The notes under the pieces are model-generated. The model had not been told where the DNA came from and did no database searches. It saw only the letters and a list, made by a program, of their open reading frames with translations. 8,129 nucleotides of DNA from Candidatus Altarchaeota archaeon (GTDB lineage Archaea > SpSt-1190), in NCBI GenBank assembly GCA_018221005.1, contig JAAOXW010000052.1:1-8129 (forward strand), written 5' to 3'. A program made the position numbers and the translations under genes. Positions 1 to 5,806 of the stretch are shown here, piece after piece. Each line of letters begins with the position of its first letter. Position 1 is the stretch's first letter.

Positions 1-755
1 CTGTCACCTACATTAAATGCAACAGGACAATTTTCCATTACATCTATGATTGAACTTGCAAGTATTGCATTATCACTTTCATGTGCAGTCTCAACCCATT
101 CACCCAAACAGGGATAACATAGTGGCGGGTCTTTGAACTTGATATCGCTCTTCTTAAATTGGTTAATGTGTCTTTCTGTTTCAAAATCTTTTACTGCAAT
201 GGCACCACCGTTTGATTTGGGGGGCTTCATCAGTTGTATGATTTCTTTCAACGTGTTAGTTCCCTTGCATACATCTGACACATATTCAGGGCGATCGTAT
301 TGATTGTAAAGTCTTGCGGCCTCATCCATTAAATCACAAGACACGCCATTAGAGGGTCCTGTAGCAATTACGGCGGCCATTGCACCCCTTACAGATTGGT
401 GCCCCATAACTTTTGGGGATAAGGCCTCCAGTAAGATTTCAGGAACGGCTGAAGCTGCAAACACAAATAATTTTTCTTGTATGTAGATTATTGAGAGTTT
501 CTCTAGGACTGCGAGTTTTAGGGAATTTTGGACCACCTTCTTTATTTGTTTAGGACAGACGGAGCGGGTAGTTCCATACTCTATTCGGTCGGACAAGTCG
601 ATGGCGGTCATGGCTGCTAGGTTCGGACTCATCTCGTAAGGTAGTGCATCGTGGTTTTCAAAGAATTTTGCAGCATTAGGTGCCAAGCAAAAGGCAAATG
701 AGGGGGCCATTGTCAGCGCAAGTACGACAAGCGCTGTTAGTTGCATTCGGTGCAT
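1..755 (-). CDS. Secreted cysteine-rich protein of unknown function (3' end cut by window)
   Basis: Reading from ATG 755 the frame stays open for 251 codons to the window edge, so the C-terminus is missing. The N-terminus has a short basic start (M-H-R), a hydrophobic core at about residues 6-18 and a plausible signal peptidase site after S-F-A (residues 19-21), so I infer Sec export. The mature part has seven cysteines (23, 67, 140, 163, 213, 216, 243), including a C-Y-P-C pair at 213-216, which suggests disulfides in an extracellular domain. I recognise no family. The start overlaps the end of the upstream gene by 19 nt in another frame, so it is probably translationally coupled. ATG 746 is an alternative start, but 755 gives a basic n-region typical of signal peptides. 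Neither start has a clear Shine-Dalgarno. It is the third gene of a minus-strand cassette with two proteins that carry N-terminal membrane helices. Confidence 0.7.
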   Translation of the reverse strand, partial: MHRMQLTALVVLALTMAPSFAFCLAPNAAKFFENHDALPYEMSPNLAAMTAIDLSDRIEYGTTRSVCPKQIKKVVQNSLKLAVLEKLSIIYIQEKLFVFAASAVPEILLEALSPKVMGHQSVRGAMAAVIATGPSNGVSCDLMDEAARLYNQYDRPEYVSDVCKGTNTLKEIIQLMKPPKSNGGAIAVKDFETERHINQFKKSDIKFKDPPLCYPCLGEWVETAHESDNAILASSIIDVMENCPVAFNVGD

Positions 756-1186
756 ATTGGAGATTTTAGTACGCCGAAAGTTTTAAAACCTCCTTTTTCG
801 AGGGAGAGGAAGATGCAACTCTCCTTTTCACCATAAGCTTCCATGAACATGCTCTTGTTTTCAAATCGAAAAACCCTATTCACAAAAACTTCGAAGCTTT
901 CCTCGACTTGGACACATGTAGAGGTGGTGTGTGAGAAATATCCATAAATTGGTGGTTGTTGTGAACTCCAGACCGAGTACCATGCAACTATTTTCTCGGT
1001 TGAAGTTGAAGTTTGGAAAAAGTCGCTTTCGAAGTTTCTTGCAATGTAGAAAAGTTCTTCTGCATCTAAGTAGGTTGCTTGACTTTCTAACTCTTGGTTA
1101 ATCAGGGTTGCATGAATGGCATATAGATTAATGGTGGTTGACGCCATTAGCAAGAAGAGTATCATGTTGAACATGCCGCGGCACAT
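737..1186 (-). CDS. Small exported or membrane-anchored protein, possibly pilin-like
   Basis: 149 residues from ATG 1186. A longer reading frame begins further upstream, but ATG 1186 is preceded by a strong Shine-Dalgarno (AGGAGGGTG, about 1190-1199) and places the hydrophobic stretch (residues about 5-27) at the N-terminus. The remainder is hydrophilic, with cysteines at 91, 124, 145 and 148 (the last two as C-T-E-C at the C-terminus). An R-G-M start followed directly by a long apolar helix resembles a type IV pilin N-terminus, but position +5 after the glycine is not glutamate. If it is pilin-like, it is a variant without Glu5; otherwise it is a signal-anchored protein. It overlaps the gene before it by 25 nt and the gene after it by 19 nt, so the three genes are very likely one operon. 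No family recognised. Confidence 0.68.
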   Translation of the reverse strand: MCRGMFNMILFLLMASTTINLYAIHATLINQELESQATYLDAEELFYIARNFESDFFQTSTSTEKIVAWYSVWSSQQPPIYGYFSHTTSTCVQVEESFEVFVNRVFRFENKSMFMEAYGEKESCIFLSLEKGGFKTFGVLKSPICTECN

Positions 1187-1461
1187 ATTTTCACCCTCCT
1201 TGATTCGTAAATTCTTTCGGTGCAGTACTTGAAACGGTAGTTGCAAGGGAAGAACTGTTGTTCGTCTACCCAAATAGTATAGATTCCTGCTAAGTCGGAC
1301 AGCTCAGACGGGGAGTGTCCATAAGAAGTTAGTTGGGCCAAATCGTGTGTAAGTTCTGCCGTTTCGCGTGGGAGTATGAGTTCTTCTGTTGACGCCACGA
1401 AAAACAACAAGGGCAGGAGGAAAAGCACGAACAACGCCTCTATCGACCAAAAACCTTTCAT
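1162..1461 (-). CDS. Type IV pilin-like protein with class III signal peptide
   Basis: 99 residues. The N-terminus is M-K-G-F-W-S-I-E followed by an uninterrupted apolar helix (about residues 9-24). G3|F4 with Glu at +5 (E8) matches the prepilin (class III) signal that archaeal prepilin peptidases cut, so the mature protein would begin at Phe4 and could assemble into, or cap, a pilus-like filament. The head domain is only about 75 residues with four cysteines (73, 80, 93, 97), probably disulfide-bonded outside the cell. This is shorter than most major pilins, so a minor pilin is more likely. It is the first gene of a three-gene overlapping run. A TTTAAA box at 1493-1498 and a weak SD (GGTGG) just before ATG 1461 support this start and a short leader. 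The pilin-type N-terminus is seen directly; the role in a filament is inferred. Confidence 0.72.
   Translation of the reverse strand: MKGFWSIEALFVLFLLPLLFFVASTEELILPRETAELTHDLAQLTSYGHSPSELSDLAGIYTIWVDEQQFFPCNYRFKYCTERIYESRRVKICAAACST
1190..1199 (-). promoter_or_regulatory. Strong Shine-Dalgarno inside upstream coding sequence
   Basis: On the minus strand AGGAGGGTG lies about 5-8 nt before ATG 1186, within the 3' coding part of the preceding pilin-like gene. It fixes the start of the 149-residue protein. Most other genes here look leaderless, so this SD fits a gene internal to an operon. Confidence 0.7.
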
Positions 1462-1470
1462 TGGCCCACC

Positions 1471-1498
1471 AAAATATCTAAGTTAAGCAAGCTTTAAA
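1471..1498. promoter_or_regulatory. Interlocked divergent promoters
   Basis: For the plus gene, an AT-rich AAAATATC element at 1471-1478 is centred about 23-24 bp before ATG 1498, so that gene would be leaderless. For the minus gene, TTTAAA at 1493-1498 is centred about 34 bp before ATG 1461, giving a leader of roughly 8-10 nt. The minus-strand TATA-like box therefore overlaps the start codon and expected transcription start of the plus gene. The plus-strand box lies within about 10 bp of the expected minus start. Only one transcription complex could plausibly occupy the site at a time. Confidence 0.5.
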
Positions 1499-3084
1499 TG
1501 CTCCTAATTCGCATAGGTATTGTGGGAACCCCGGACTGGCTAAAGGCTGTCAAGGAGGGAAGGGAAACTCTTGACGTTTTTTATTTAGCAGGTATGCGAG
1601 AAGGAGCAACTCGGTTAAGGCCTCCAGTGAATTGTGCAAGGGGCCATATTCAGAAAGTTTGGTACGATATGGTGGAGATGGGGGGGCGCCTTAGGGGCTT
1701 GGACCCACCACATCAGCCAATGGCAATTGCAATTGAGGGTAATAATCTTTCTACTGAAGACGTCTTGAGAAGTTGGATGGACACCTTCCCGGGAGTGGGT
1801 GGCTTAAAATTGACGCCCATAAAATTGTTTGAAACTTTTTCGTATTCGGAGGCATCACAGATGCACGGCAATATGCTTCAGAAGGAAAGCTTTCAGAAAA
1901 ATCAGGCCAAAGAATTACTGGCAACTATCCAAAACATAAAGACTGCGATTTTGAATATTGAGACTGATCTTGAAAAATTGGACGAACAGATTACTGCGTT
2001 TAAGAGTGGGGATTGGGAGCAGGTCAAGTGGCTTTTCATAGATAACTATGGGGGACCAGACAGAAGTTGGACTTCGGTTGCAAGACAGGTTCCTCTTGTT
2101 CGACTTTCAATGACTTGGTTCCTCAGGTTGAAAACTAAGAATCTTGCACCCTTTGGCAAGTATATGAAAATTCAGGTAGATGCACCTAGTGATAAGAGGG
2201 AGCTTGAGAGACTTGAGAAGCAAATTCGGTCGGTGTCTGCCACTAATAAGAAGGACCATATTGCTCAGATTGATGCTCTTGTCAAGGAGGAGCAGATAAA
2301 CCCTGCAATAGCCAATCACCTCAAGAGTAAGGTTGAGGAATTTTGGAATTGGATTAGTCACTATTCATCCTGGCTCAAGAAGTCAAAGGACCGCGTCTTG
2401 AAAAATATGATTTACCAAAAGACCAATCTTAAGATGTATATGAAATGGGCGGCAGATGCCATAGGAAATGCGGAAAGGTTGAAAATGGAATCGACCAATA
2501 TGGAAAATGCAATTCCTGACTTTGCCTTTAAGCATACACCTCGTGAGATGACATCTATGGGGTATATCTTTGCTGCGGATGAGGGACGCCCTGAGATTCT
2601 TGAGAGGTGTAAGCCGTGGGTTCCCGTAATTTTAACACATATTGATGTTGTAAGTACGGTTGAGCTTCAGAATAAGTTTGCAGGCATCTCGTTTTTCAAT
2701 ATGAATGGCTATATCAAGCGTGATGATTTGAAAGCCATTACGGACTATCTTAACCATGGGAGTAGTAATTTGGTCAACACGATGATTCGATCCGGTGCAA
2801 TGAGTGAGGATGAGATTACTAAAATATTCGATAGTGAAGAGCTGAAAGTTTTGGTGGGGGAGAGCGGGGGAAAGTTCAAGTTTGATGCTGTAGAAAAGAA
2901 GCGGATGTTCCAGATGAAACTTTGGGACTCGCTCCTTAGCAGCATGAAAGTCTTTGGCATCACGGGATATGAACAAGATGTAGATTGGACTTATTCATCA
3001 AGAGCTGCTGGATATGCATATGAACTAATGTTGCGGGGTCTTGAGATGTTTAAGAAGGCCAATCACTGTTTTACGTACGGATAG
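1498..3084 (+). CDS. 528-residue coiled-coil protein, unrecognised
   Basis: An intact 528-residue frame from ATG 1498. There is no signal peptide and no membrane segment, so it is probably cytoplasmic. Visible features are a heptad-like helix at about 128-168, a second charged helical stretch at about 231-285, and an unusually high tryptophan content (14 residues, including W283, W285 and W292 close together). The last 180 residues look globular. I see no nucleotide-binding P-loop, metal-binding cluster or other catalytic signature and recognise no family. The start is supported by an AT-rich element about 24 bp upstream, the same spacing as the leaderless genes nearby. It is divergent from the pilin-like cassette, whose promoter it overlaps, so a shared regulatory context is possible. 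Its stop is 8 bp before the histone TATA box. Confidence 0.75.
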   Translation: MLLIRIGIVGTPDWLKAVKEGRETLDVFYLAGMREGATRLRPPVNCARGHIQKVWYDMVEMGGRLRGLDPPHQPMAIAIEGNNLSTEDVLRSWMDTFPGVGGLKLTPIKLFETFSYSEASQMHGNMLQKESFQKNQAKELLATIQNIKTAILNIETDLEKLDEQITAFKSGDWEQVKWLFIDNYGGPDRSWTSVARQVPLVRLSMTWFLRLKTKNLAPFGKYMKIQVDAPSDKRELERLEKQIRSVSATNKKDHIAQIDALVKEEQINPAIANHLKSKVEEFWNWISHYSSWLKKSKDRVLKNMIYQKTNLKMYMKWAADAIGNAERLKMESTNMENAIPDFAFKHTPREMTSMGYIFAADEGRPEILERCKPWVPVILTHIDVVSTVELQNKFAGISFFNMNGYIKRDDLKAITDYLNHGSSNLVNTMIRSGAMSEDEITKIFDSEELKVLVGESGGKFKFDAVEKKRMFQMKLWDSLLSSMKVFGITGYEQDVDWTYSSRAAGYAYELMLRGLEMFKKANHCFTYG

Positions 3085-3091
3085 CCAGATA

Positions 3092-3103
3092 GCTATATAT
3101 AGC
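3092..3103 (+). promoter_or_regulatory. TATA box of the histone operon
   Basis: GCTATATATAGC is a perfect 12-bp palindrome centred about 24-25 bp before ATG 3122. This spacing predicts a leaderless or nearly leaderless transcript and supports ATG 3122 over the upstream in-frame ATG at 3041. It begins 8 bp after the stop of the preceding gene. Confidence 0.8.
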
Positions 3104-3121
3104 GTCTGTTTTACCCAAATT

Positions 3122-3334
3122 ATGGCCAAAAAACGTGCAATACCAGTTGCGGCCGTAGAACGGCTAATGAAAAAAGCAGGGGCGGACAGAATAAGCCCAG
3201 ACGCGGTTGTAGCTCTTGAAAACCTGCTTTCTGAAATTTCCGAGGACATTGCAAGAAGGTCGGTCAAATATATGAAGTACGCTAAGAGGAGTACCATAAA
3301 ACGTGCCGACATTGAAATAGCTGCATCAGAATGA
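3122..3334 (+). CDS. Archaeal histone (HMf-like)
   Basis: 70 residues forming one histone fold, the DNA-wrapping chromatin protein of many archaea. Against HMfB (from memory) the landmarks are: alpha-1 with I-P-V-A-A-V-E-R-L at 7-15, A-G-A at 19-21, the DNA-contacting R23 in D-R-I-S, a long alpha-2 at about 27-53, the loop K-R-S-T-I-K at 55-60, and A-D-I-E-I-A at 62-67 with the conserved Asp63. G20 corresponds to the small residue thought to permit stacking of dimers into long superhelices. The position of HMfB His49 (dimer-dimer contact) is Tyr53 here. The protein stops right after alpha-3 starts (A-A-S-E), lacking the usual basic R-R-F-K tail. ATG 3122 is chosen over ATG 3041 because of the family boundary and the TATA position. 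Its TGA overlaps the next gene's ATG (ATGA), implying coupled translation. Confidence 0.95.
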   Translation: MAKKRAIPVAAVERLMKKAGADRISPDAVVALENLLSEISEDIARRSVKYMKYAKRSTIKRADIEIAASE

Positions 3335-4347
3335 AAATTTTAATTTTATGTATAGATAGGGACGATGACCTTGGTCGAAAGGCAGATATCAAGGGCCCAC
3401 TCATTGGTGAGAAGGTAGTCTTGGGTGCTGCAGTCAAACTACTCAGGAAGGACCCTTCAGAAACAGATGCCAATGCTATGTTTTCTGCGCTGAAGACTTT
3501 TGATGAGATTAAGGAAAAGAAGAAACAGGTCGCGGTATTGACCGGTTCAGTCAAGGTCGGTTATGAGAGTGATAAAATTATTGGTAAACAGCTCGATGTA
3601 GTGCTCAAGAAATTTCCGGCAGATGGTATCATACTTGTGGGGGACGGCAAGGAGGATGAGTTGTTGGTTCCTGTCATTGAAAGCAAGGCACCAATTATTA
3701 GTGTGCAGAGGTTGGTGGTTGATTCGGGTCAAGAGCTAAAGGGGGCTTTCTATACACTTAAGAGTTTCTTCTCACGAGCAGCGGAGGACGGGGGGTTGGC
3801 AATGTCTATTTTTGGACTCCCTGCCTTGGCATTGTTAATTTTTGCGTTCTTTGGAATGCAGGGCTGGAGAATTTTCTTGGGCGCTGTGGGAATTTATTTG
3901 GGAATAAAGGCGCTCAAAGTCGAGGCGCGCATTATTAGCTTATTCAAGTACATTAGGACCTCCTTCGTGTCTCTCAGCATATCGTTTCTACTGTATTCAC
4001 TTTCATTCATACTTTTCATAATTACTATCATCAAAACCTTGGGTATCTCAGGTGAGACAGTACTCATTAAGTTTGCGAATATTCTTCTGACTGCCTCTCA
4101 ACCCTTCTTCTACAGTATGTTGTTTATCTTGTTGGGAGTGGCTGTTGACGCCTTGCCTGATCGAAGAACGGCTTATGACTATGTGACTATGGGCGTGAGC
4201 TTGGGCGTAGTGACTTTAGTGCTCCGGCACTTTGGAACTTGGCTTCTTGACACTACTTATCCGTTGTCATACGTAATCACTACTACAATATTAGGCTCAA
4301 TAGTTGTTATTGTCACGAAGTTAGCAGGTAAATTCATTTCAAAATAG
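3331..4347 (+). CDS. DUF373 family multi-pass membrane protein
   Basis: 338 residues with the conserved archaeal DUF373 pattern. The N-terminal soluble domain (about 1-150) contains C-I-D-R-D-D-D-L-G at 7-15, K-G-P at 21-23, D-P-S-E-T-D-A-N at 41-48, a T-G-S-x-x-x-G-x-x-S-D stretch at 71-81 and V-G-D-G-K-E-D-E at 103-110. About six hydrophobic segments follow (roughly 158-176, 178-196, 211-235, 250-272, 284-304, 312-330). The acidic DRDDD and DGxEDE motifs could bind a metal or nucleotide, but the family's function is not established. The length is close to the family norm. The ATG overlaps the histone stop by 4 nt (ATGA), so this gene is almost certainly expressed from the histone promoter by translational coupling. 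No separate promoter is visible. Confidence 0.9.
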   Translation: MKILILCIDRDDDLGRKADIKGPLIGEKVVLGAAVKLLRKDPSETDANAMFSALKTFDEIKEKKKQVAVLTGSVKVGYESDKIIGKQLDVVLKKFPADGIILVGDGKEDELLVPVIESKAPIISVQRLVVDSGQELKGAFYTLKSFFSRAAEDGGLAMSIFGLPALALLIFAFFGMQGWRIFLGAVGIYLGIKALKVEARIISLFKYIRTSFVSLSISFLLYSLSFILFIITIIKTLGISGETVLIKFANILLTASQPFFYSMLFILLGVAVDALPDRRTAYDYVTMGVSLGVVTLVLRHFGTWLLDTTYPLSYVITTTILGSIVVIVTKLAGKFISK

Positions 4348-4383
4348 TTAAAATGTATATACTTGAATATATATTATCGAATA

Positions 4384-4406
4384 GGTATGATATATTAAAA
4401 TATACC
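4384..4406 (+). promoter_or_regulatory. TATA box with overlapping inverted repeat
   Basis: An A/T tract with TTAAAATA at 4395-4402 is centred about 24 bp before ATG 4422, predicting a leaderless transcript. GGTAT (4384-4388) and ATACC (4402-4406) form an inverted repeat that brackets this box. A bound regulator, possibly the winged-helix protein encoded just downstream, would block TBP. The promoter call is firm; the operator call is weak because the arms are only 5 bp. Confidence 0.55.
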
Positions 4407-4421
4407 GGAATTTAGTTGCCA

Positions 4422-4703
4422 ATGAAGAAATCAGGTCGTCTTTACAGTTTGTTCCTCCATAGCAAGCCAGCTGAGATGCTAATCAAAATAAAAGAGGGCA
4501 ATGGCGACAAATACGCCTCAGTTTTAGCTAAGGAAGTTGATTGTACTTATTCGCACTGTGTTCGCATAGTTCAGCAGATGTCTACGCTGAAACTTGTTGA
4601 GTTTAGGAGAGCAGGCAGAATTAAAATTATCAAATTGACTAAATTTGGTCAGGATGTTGCGGTGGCAATAGAGAATTTAACTCGTGTTTTTAATCGCGGT
4701 TAG
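4422..4703 (+). CDS. Small winged-helix transcriptional regulator (MarR-like)
   Basis: 93 residues. The helix-turn-helix spans about 31-56 (Y-A-S-V-L-A-K-E then recognition helix T-Y-S-H-C-V-R-I-V-Q-Q-M), followed by a basic beta-wing at about 60-72 (E-F-R-R-A-G-R-I-K-I-I-K-L-T) and a C-terminal helix suited to dimerisation. This is the minimal archaeal winged-helix layout with no ligand domain. ATG 4422 is chosen because a TATA box lies about 24 bp upstream; an in-frame TTG two codons earlier is unlikely. Its 3' end overlaps the convergent winged-helix gene by 14 bp, so transcripts of the two genes would be antisense to each other. Target genes are unknown. Autoregulation is suggested by the inverted repeat over its own promoter. 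Confidence 0.8.
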   Translation: MKKSGRLYSLFLHSKPAEMLIKIKEGNGDKYASVLAKEVDCTYSHCVRIVQQMSTLKLVEFRRAGRIKIIKLTKFGQDVAVAIENLTRVFNRG

Positions 4704-5094
4704 TTATTGGTTTAGAAATGTGCTCGGCATATTCAGAAATGCGGTCTAAAACATCTTCTAGGGCGTATCTACGAAACATCTTGTAGGCAATAGAGAGATC
4801 ACCTTCCGCTATTCGATACTTGCCGTGACCTTCAATCAAACGCATTGTTTTCAGGCGTAAAACATGGTAACGGACACCGGATTCGCTAATTCTTGTCTGT
4901 TGGGCGAGCTCGCGAACGGAGACGGGTTGCCCAAATGTTAGAATTGAATGTAGAATGGCCTCAACCGGGCTGTTCTTGTCACCCGGCCTAATCATGCCTA
5001 AACTTAGTAAAAAGCGCCGAATATTGGCCTTAAAGTTATCTCCTGGCGGCTCATATTTGCGCAAGGTCACTTCGGTAATGGGCTCCTCCCTCAT
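4690..5094 (-). CDS. Winged-helix transcriptional regulator
   Basis: 134 residues. An N-terminal helical part (about 20-35, with F-L-L-S-L-G-M) precedes a winged helix: helices at about 43-54 and 58-67 (V-S-V-R-E-L-A-Q-Q-T), recognition helix at about 70-84 (S-E-S-G-V-R-Y-H-V-L-R-L-K) and a short wing ending in G-K-Y-R-I (91-95). A C-terminal helical region (100-126) may dimerise. A TTTAA box at about 5119-5123 lies about 27 bp before ATG 5094, so the gene is probably leaderless. An inverted repeat TTTCGC-N6-GCGAAA (5098-5115) sits between the box and the ATG, a good place for repression. It is divergent from the winged-helix gene at 5396, which has the same domain order, and its 3' end overlaps the convergent gene ending at 4703. 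Confidence 0.78.
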   Translation of the reverse strand: MREEPITEVTLRKYEPPGDNFKANIRRFLLSLGMIRPGDKNSPVEAILHSILTFGQPVSVRELAQQTRISESGVRYHVLRLKTMRLIEGHGKYRIAEGDLSIAYKMFRRYALEDVLDRISEYAEHISKPITNRD

Positions 5095-5097
5095 AAA

Positions 5098-5115
5098 TTT
5101 CGCAGAACGGCGAAA
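5098..5115. promoter_or_regulatory. Inverted repeat TTTCGC-N6-GCGAAA, probable operator
   Basis: Perfect 6-bp arms (5098-5103 and 5110-5115) lie just before the leaderless start at 5094 (minus) and just downstream of its TATA-like box. Position and symmetry suit a dimeric winged-helix repressor. The same hexamer forms another palindrome at 5281-5294. Confidence 0.5.
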
Positions 5116-5158
5116 CAGTTAAACCTTGGCATTTCTAGTGTGCAACCATGATTACGCA

Positions 5159-5193
5159 TGAGGTGGTTTTCAATGGTCCATACTGGCACCTCA
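5159..5193. repeat. Spaced inverted repeat TGAGGTG / CACCTCA
   Basis: TGAGGTG (5159-5165) and CACCTCA (5187-5193) are perfect 7-bp arms 21 nt apart. The loop contains a smaller inverted repeat ATGG-T-CCAT (5173-5181). It could be a protein-binding site or fold as a nested hairpin. It lies in the spacer between the divergent winged-helix genes. Confidence 0.4.
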
Positions 5194-5203
5194 CGAAATA
5201 TCC

Positions 5204-5211
5204 TTATATAT
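5204..5211 (+). promoter_or_regulatory. Candidate TATA box for the regulator at 5396
   Basis: TTATATAT would place a transcription start near 5230-5235 and give a leader of about 160 nt before ATG 5396. It lies inside a near-palindrome CGAAATAT-CCTT-ATATATCG (5194-5213, one mismatch). A closer promoter may exist, but no comparable box is visible nearer the gene. Confidence 0.4.
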
Positions 5212-5261
5212 CGGGAAATTTTACGCTATTATACCGAAAAATGGGGTTTACCGCCAAGGGG

Positions 5262-5294
5262 GTGAAATTTCACTGTTTTGGCGAAAAATTTCGC
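5262..5294. promoter_or_regulatory. Tandem palindromes, probable operator pair
   Basis: GTGAAATTTCAC (5262-5273) is a perfect 12-bp palindrome and GCGAAA-AA-TTTCGC (5281-5294) is a perfect 14-bp one. Both consist of the half-site G-Y-G-A-A-A facing its complement. Their centres are 20 bp apart, about two helical turns, so two dimers could bind on the same face. They lie downstream of the candidate TATA at 5204 and upstream of the winged-helix gene at 5396. Confidence 0.55.
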
Positions 5295-5395
5295 GGATAG
5301 AAAAGGTCAAAAAGTCAAAGAAAAAAGGGGTCAAATAACCCTACTTAGACGACCCAAAAACCCTGTTTTTGAAAAAGGTAGTTGGAGTTGAAAAG

Positions 5396-5806
5396 ATGAT
5401 ATTTGAAATTAGAGTAAAGGAAGTCCCACTTGCGGGGATTAGGAGTCCGGATCAGTTGGCAGCATTTGTTCTAAAGTCGCTGGGCTTGTCTAATCTCAAG
5501 GATGACCGGGACGTTAAAATTCTGTTGGCATTCATCGACCATAAAGAAGGACTAAAAGTTGAGGAGCTCCAGAAAATTGCGAATTTGGGGCAAACTGCCA
5601 CGTATTCCCGTATTAGAAGCTTCACCAATGCAGGTATTGTTTACAAGGCTAAAGGTTCGGTTTATCGTTTACGAGAACGGACCTTGGCAGATACTTTGGA
5701 TTTCCGAGTTAGAAAGGACATAGAGCAGGCGTTTTCTGCGGTGGTAGAGGTTGCTCAAGAGCTCGAAAGTCTCATTACTAAGCAAAGGAAGCAAAAAAGC
5801 AAGTAG
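5396..5806 (+). CDS. Winged-helix transcriptional regulator
   Basis: 136 residues from ATG 5396, preceded by a Shine-Dalgarno-like TTGGAG (5381-5386). An in-frame TTG at 5369 would add nine residues but has no support. Layout: N-terminal strand and helix (about 1-32, with F-V-L-K-S-L-G-L), helices at 38-49 and 54-63 (K-V-E-E-L-Q-K-I-A), recognition helix at about 66-79 (Q-T-A-T-Y-S-R-I-R-S-F), wing at 80-93 (I-V-Y-K-A-K-G-S-V-Y-R-L), then a long C-terminal helix (about 97-127) and a lysine-rich tail. The order and spacing match the divergent gene at 5094 (SLGM/SLGL, then helix-turn-helix, then KYRI/VYRL), so I infer the two belong to one family. Palindromes upstream suggest self- or cross-regulation. 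Ligand and targets are unknown. Confidence 0.78.
   Translation: MIFEIRVKEVPLAGIRSPDQLAAFVLKSLGLSNLKDDRDVKILLAFIDHKEGLKVEELQKIANLGQTATYSRIRSFTNAGIVYKAKGSVYRLRERTLADTLDFRVRKDIEQAFSAVVEVAQELESLITKQRKQKSK

Noticed and set aside
2107..2976. Several minus-strand frames of 72-114 residues inside 2107-2976
   Set aside because: They are shadows of the intact 528-residue plus-strand gene with no independent start signals.
5148..5300. 50-codon plus-strand reading frame from ATG 5148 in the spacer between the divergent regulators
   Set aside because: It covers the TATA box, the spaced inverted repeat and both operator-like palindromes, has no ribosome site or promoter of its own and matches nothing I know. 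Regulatory DNA explains it better.
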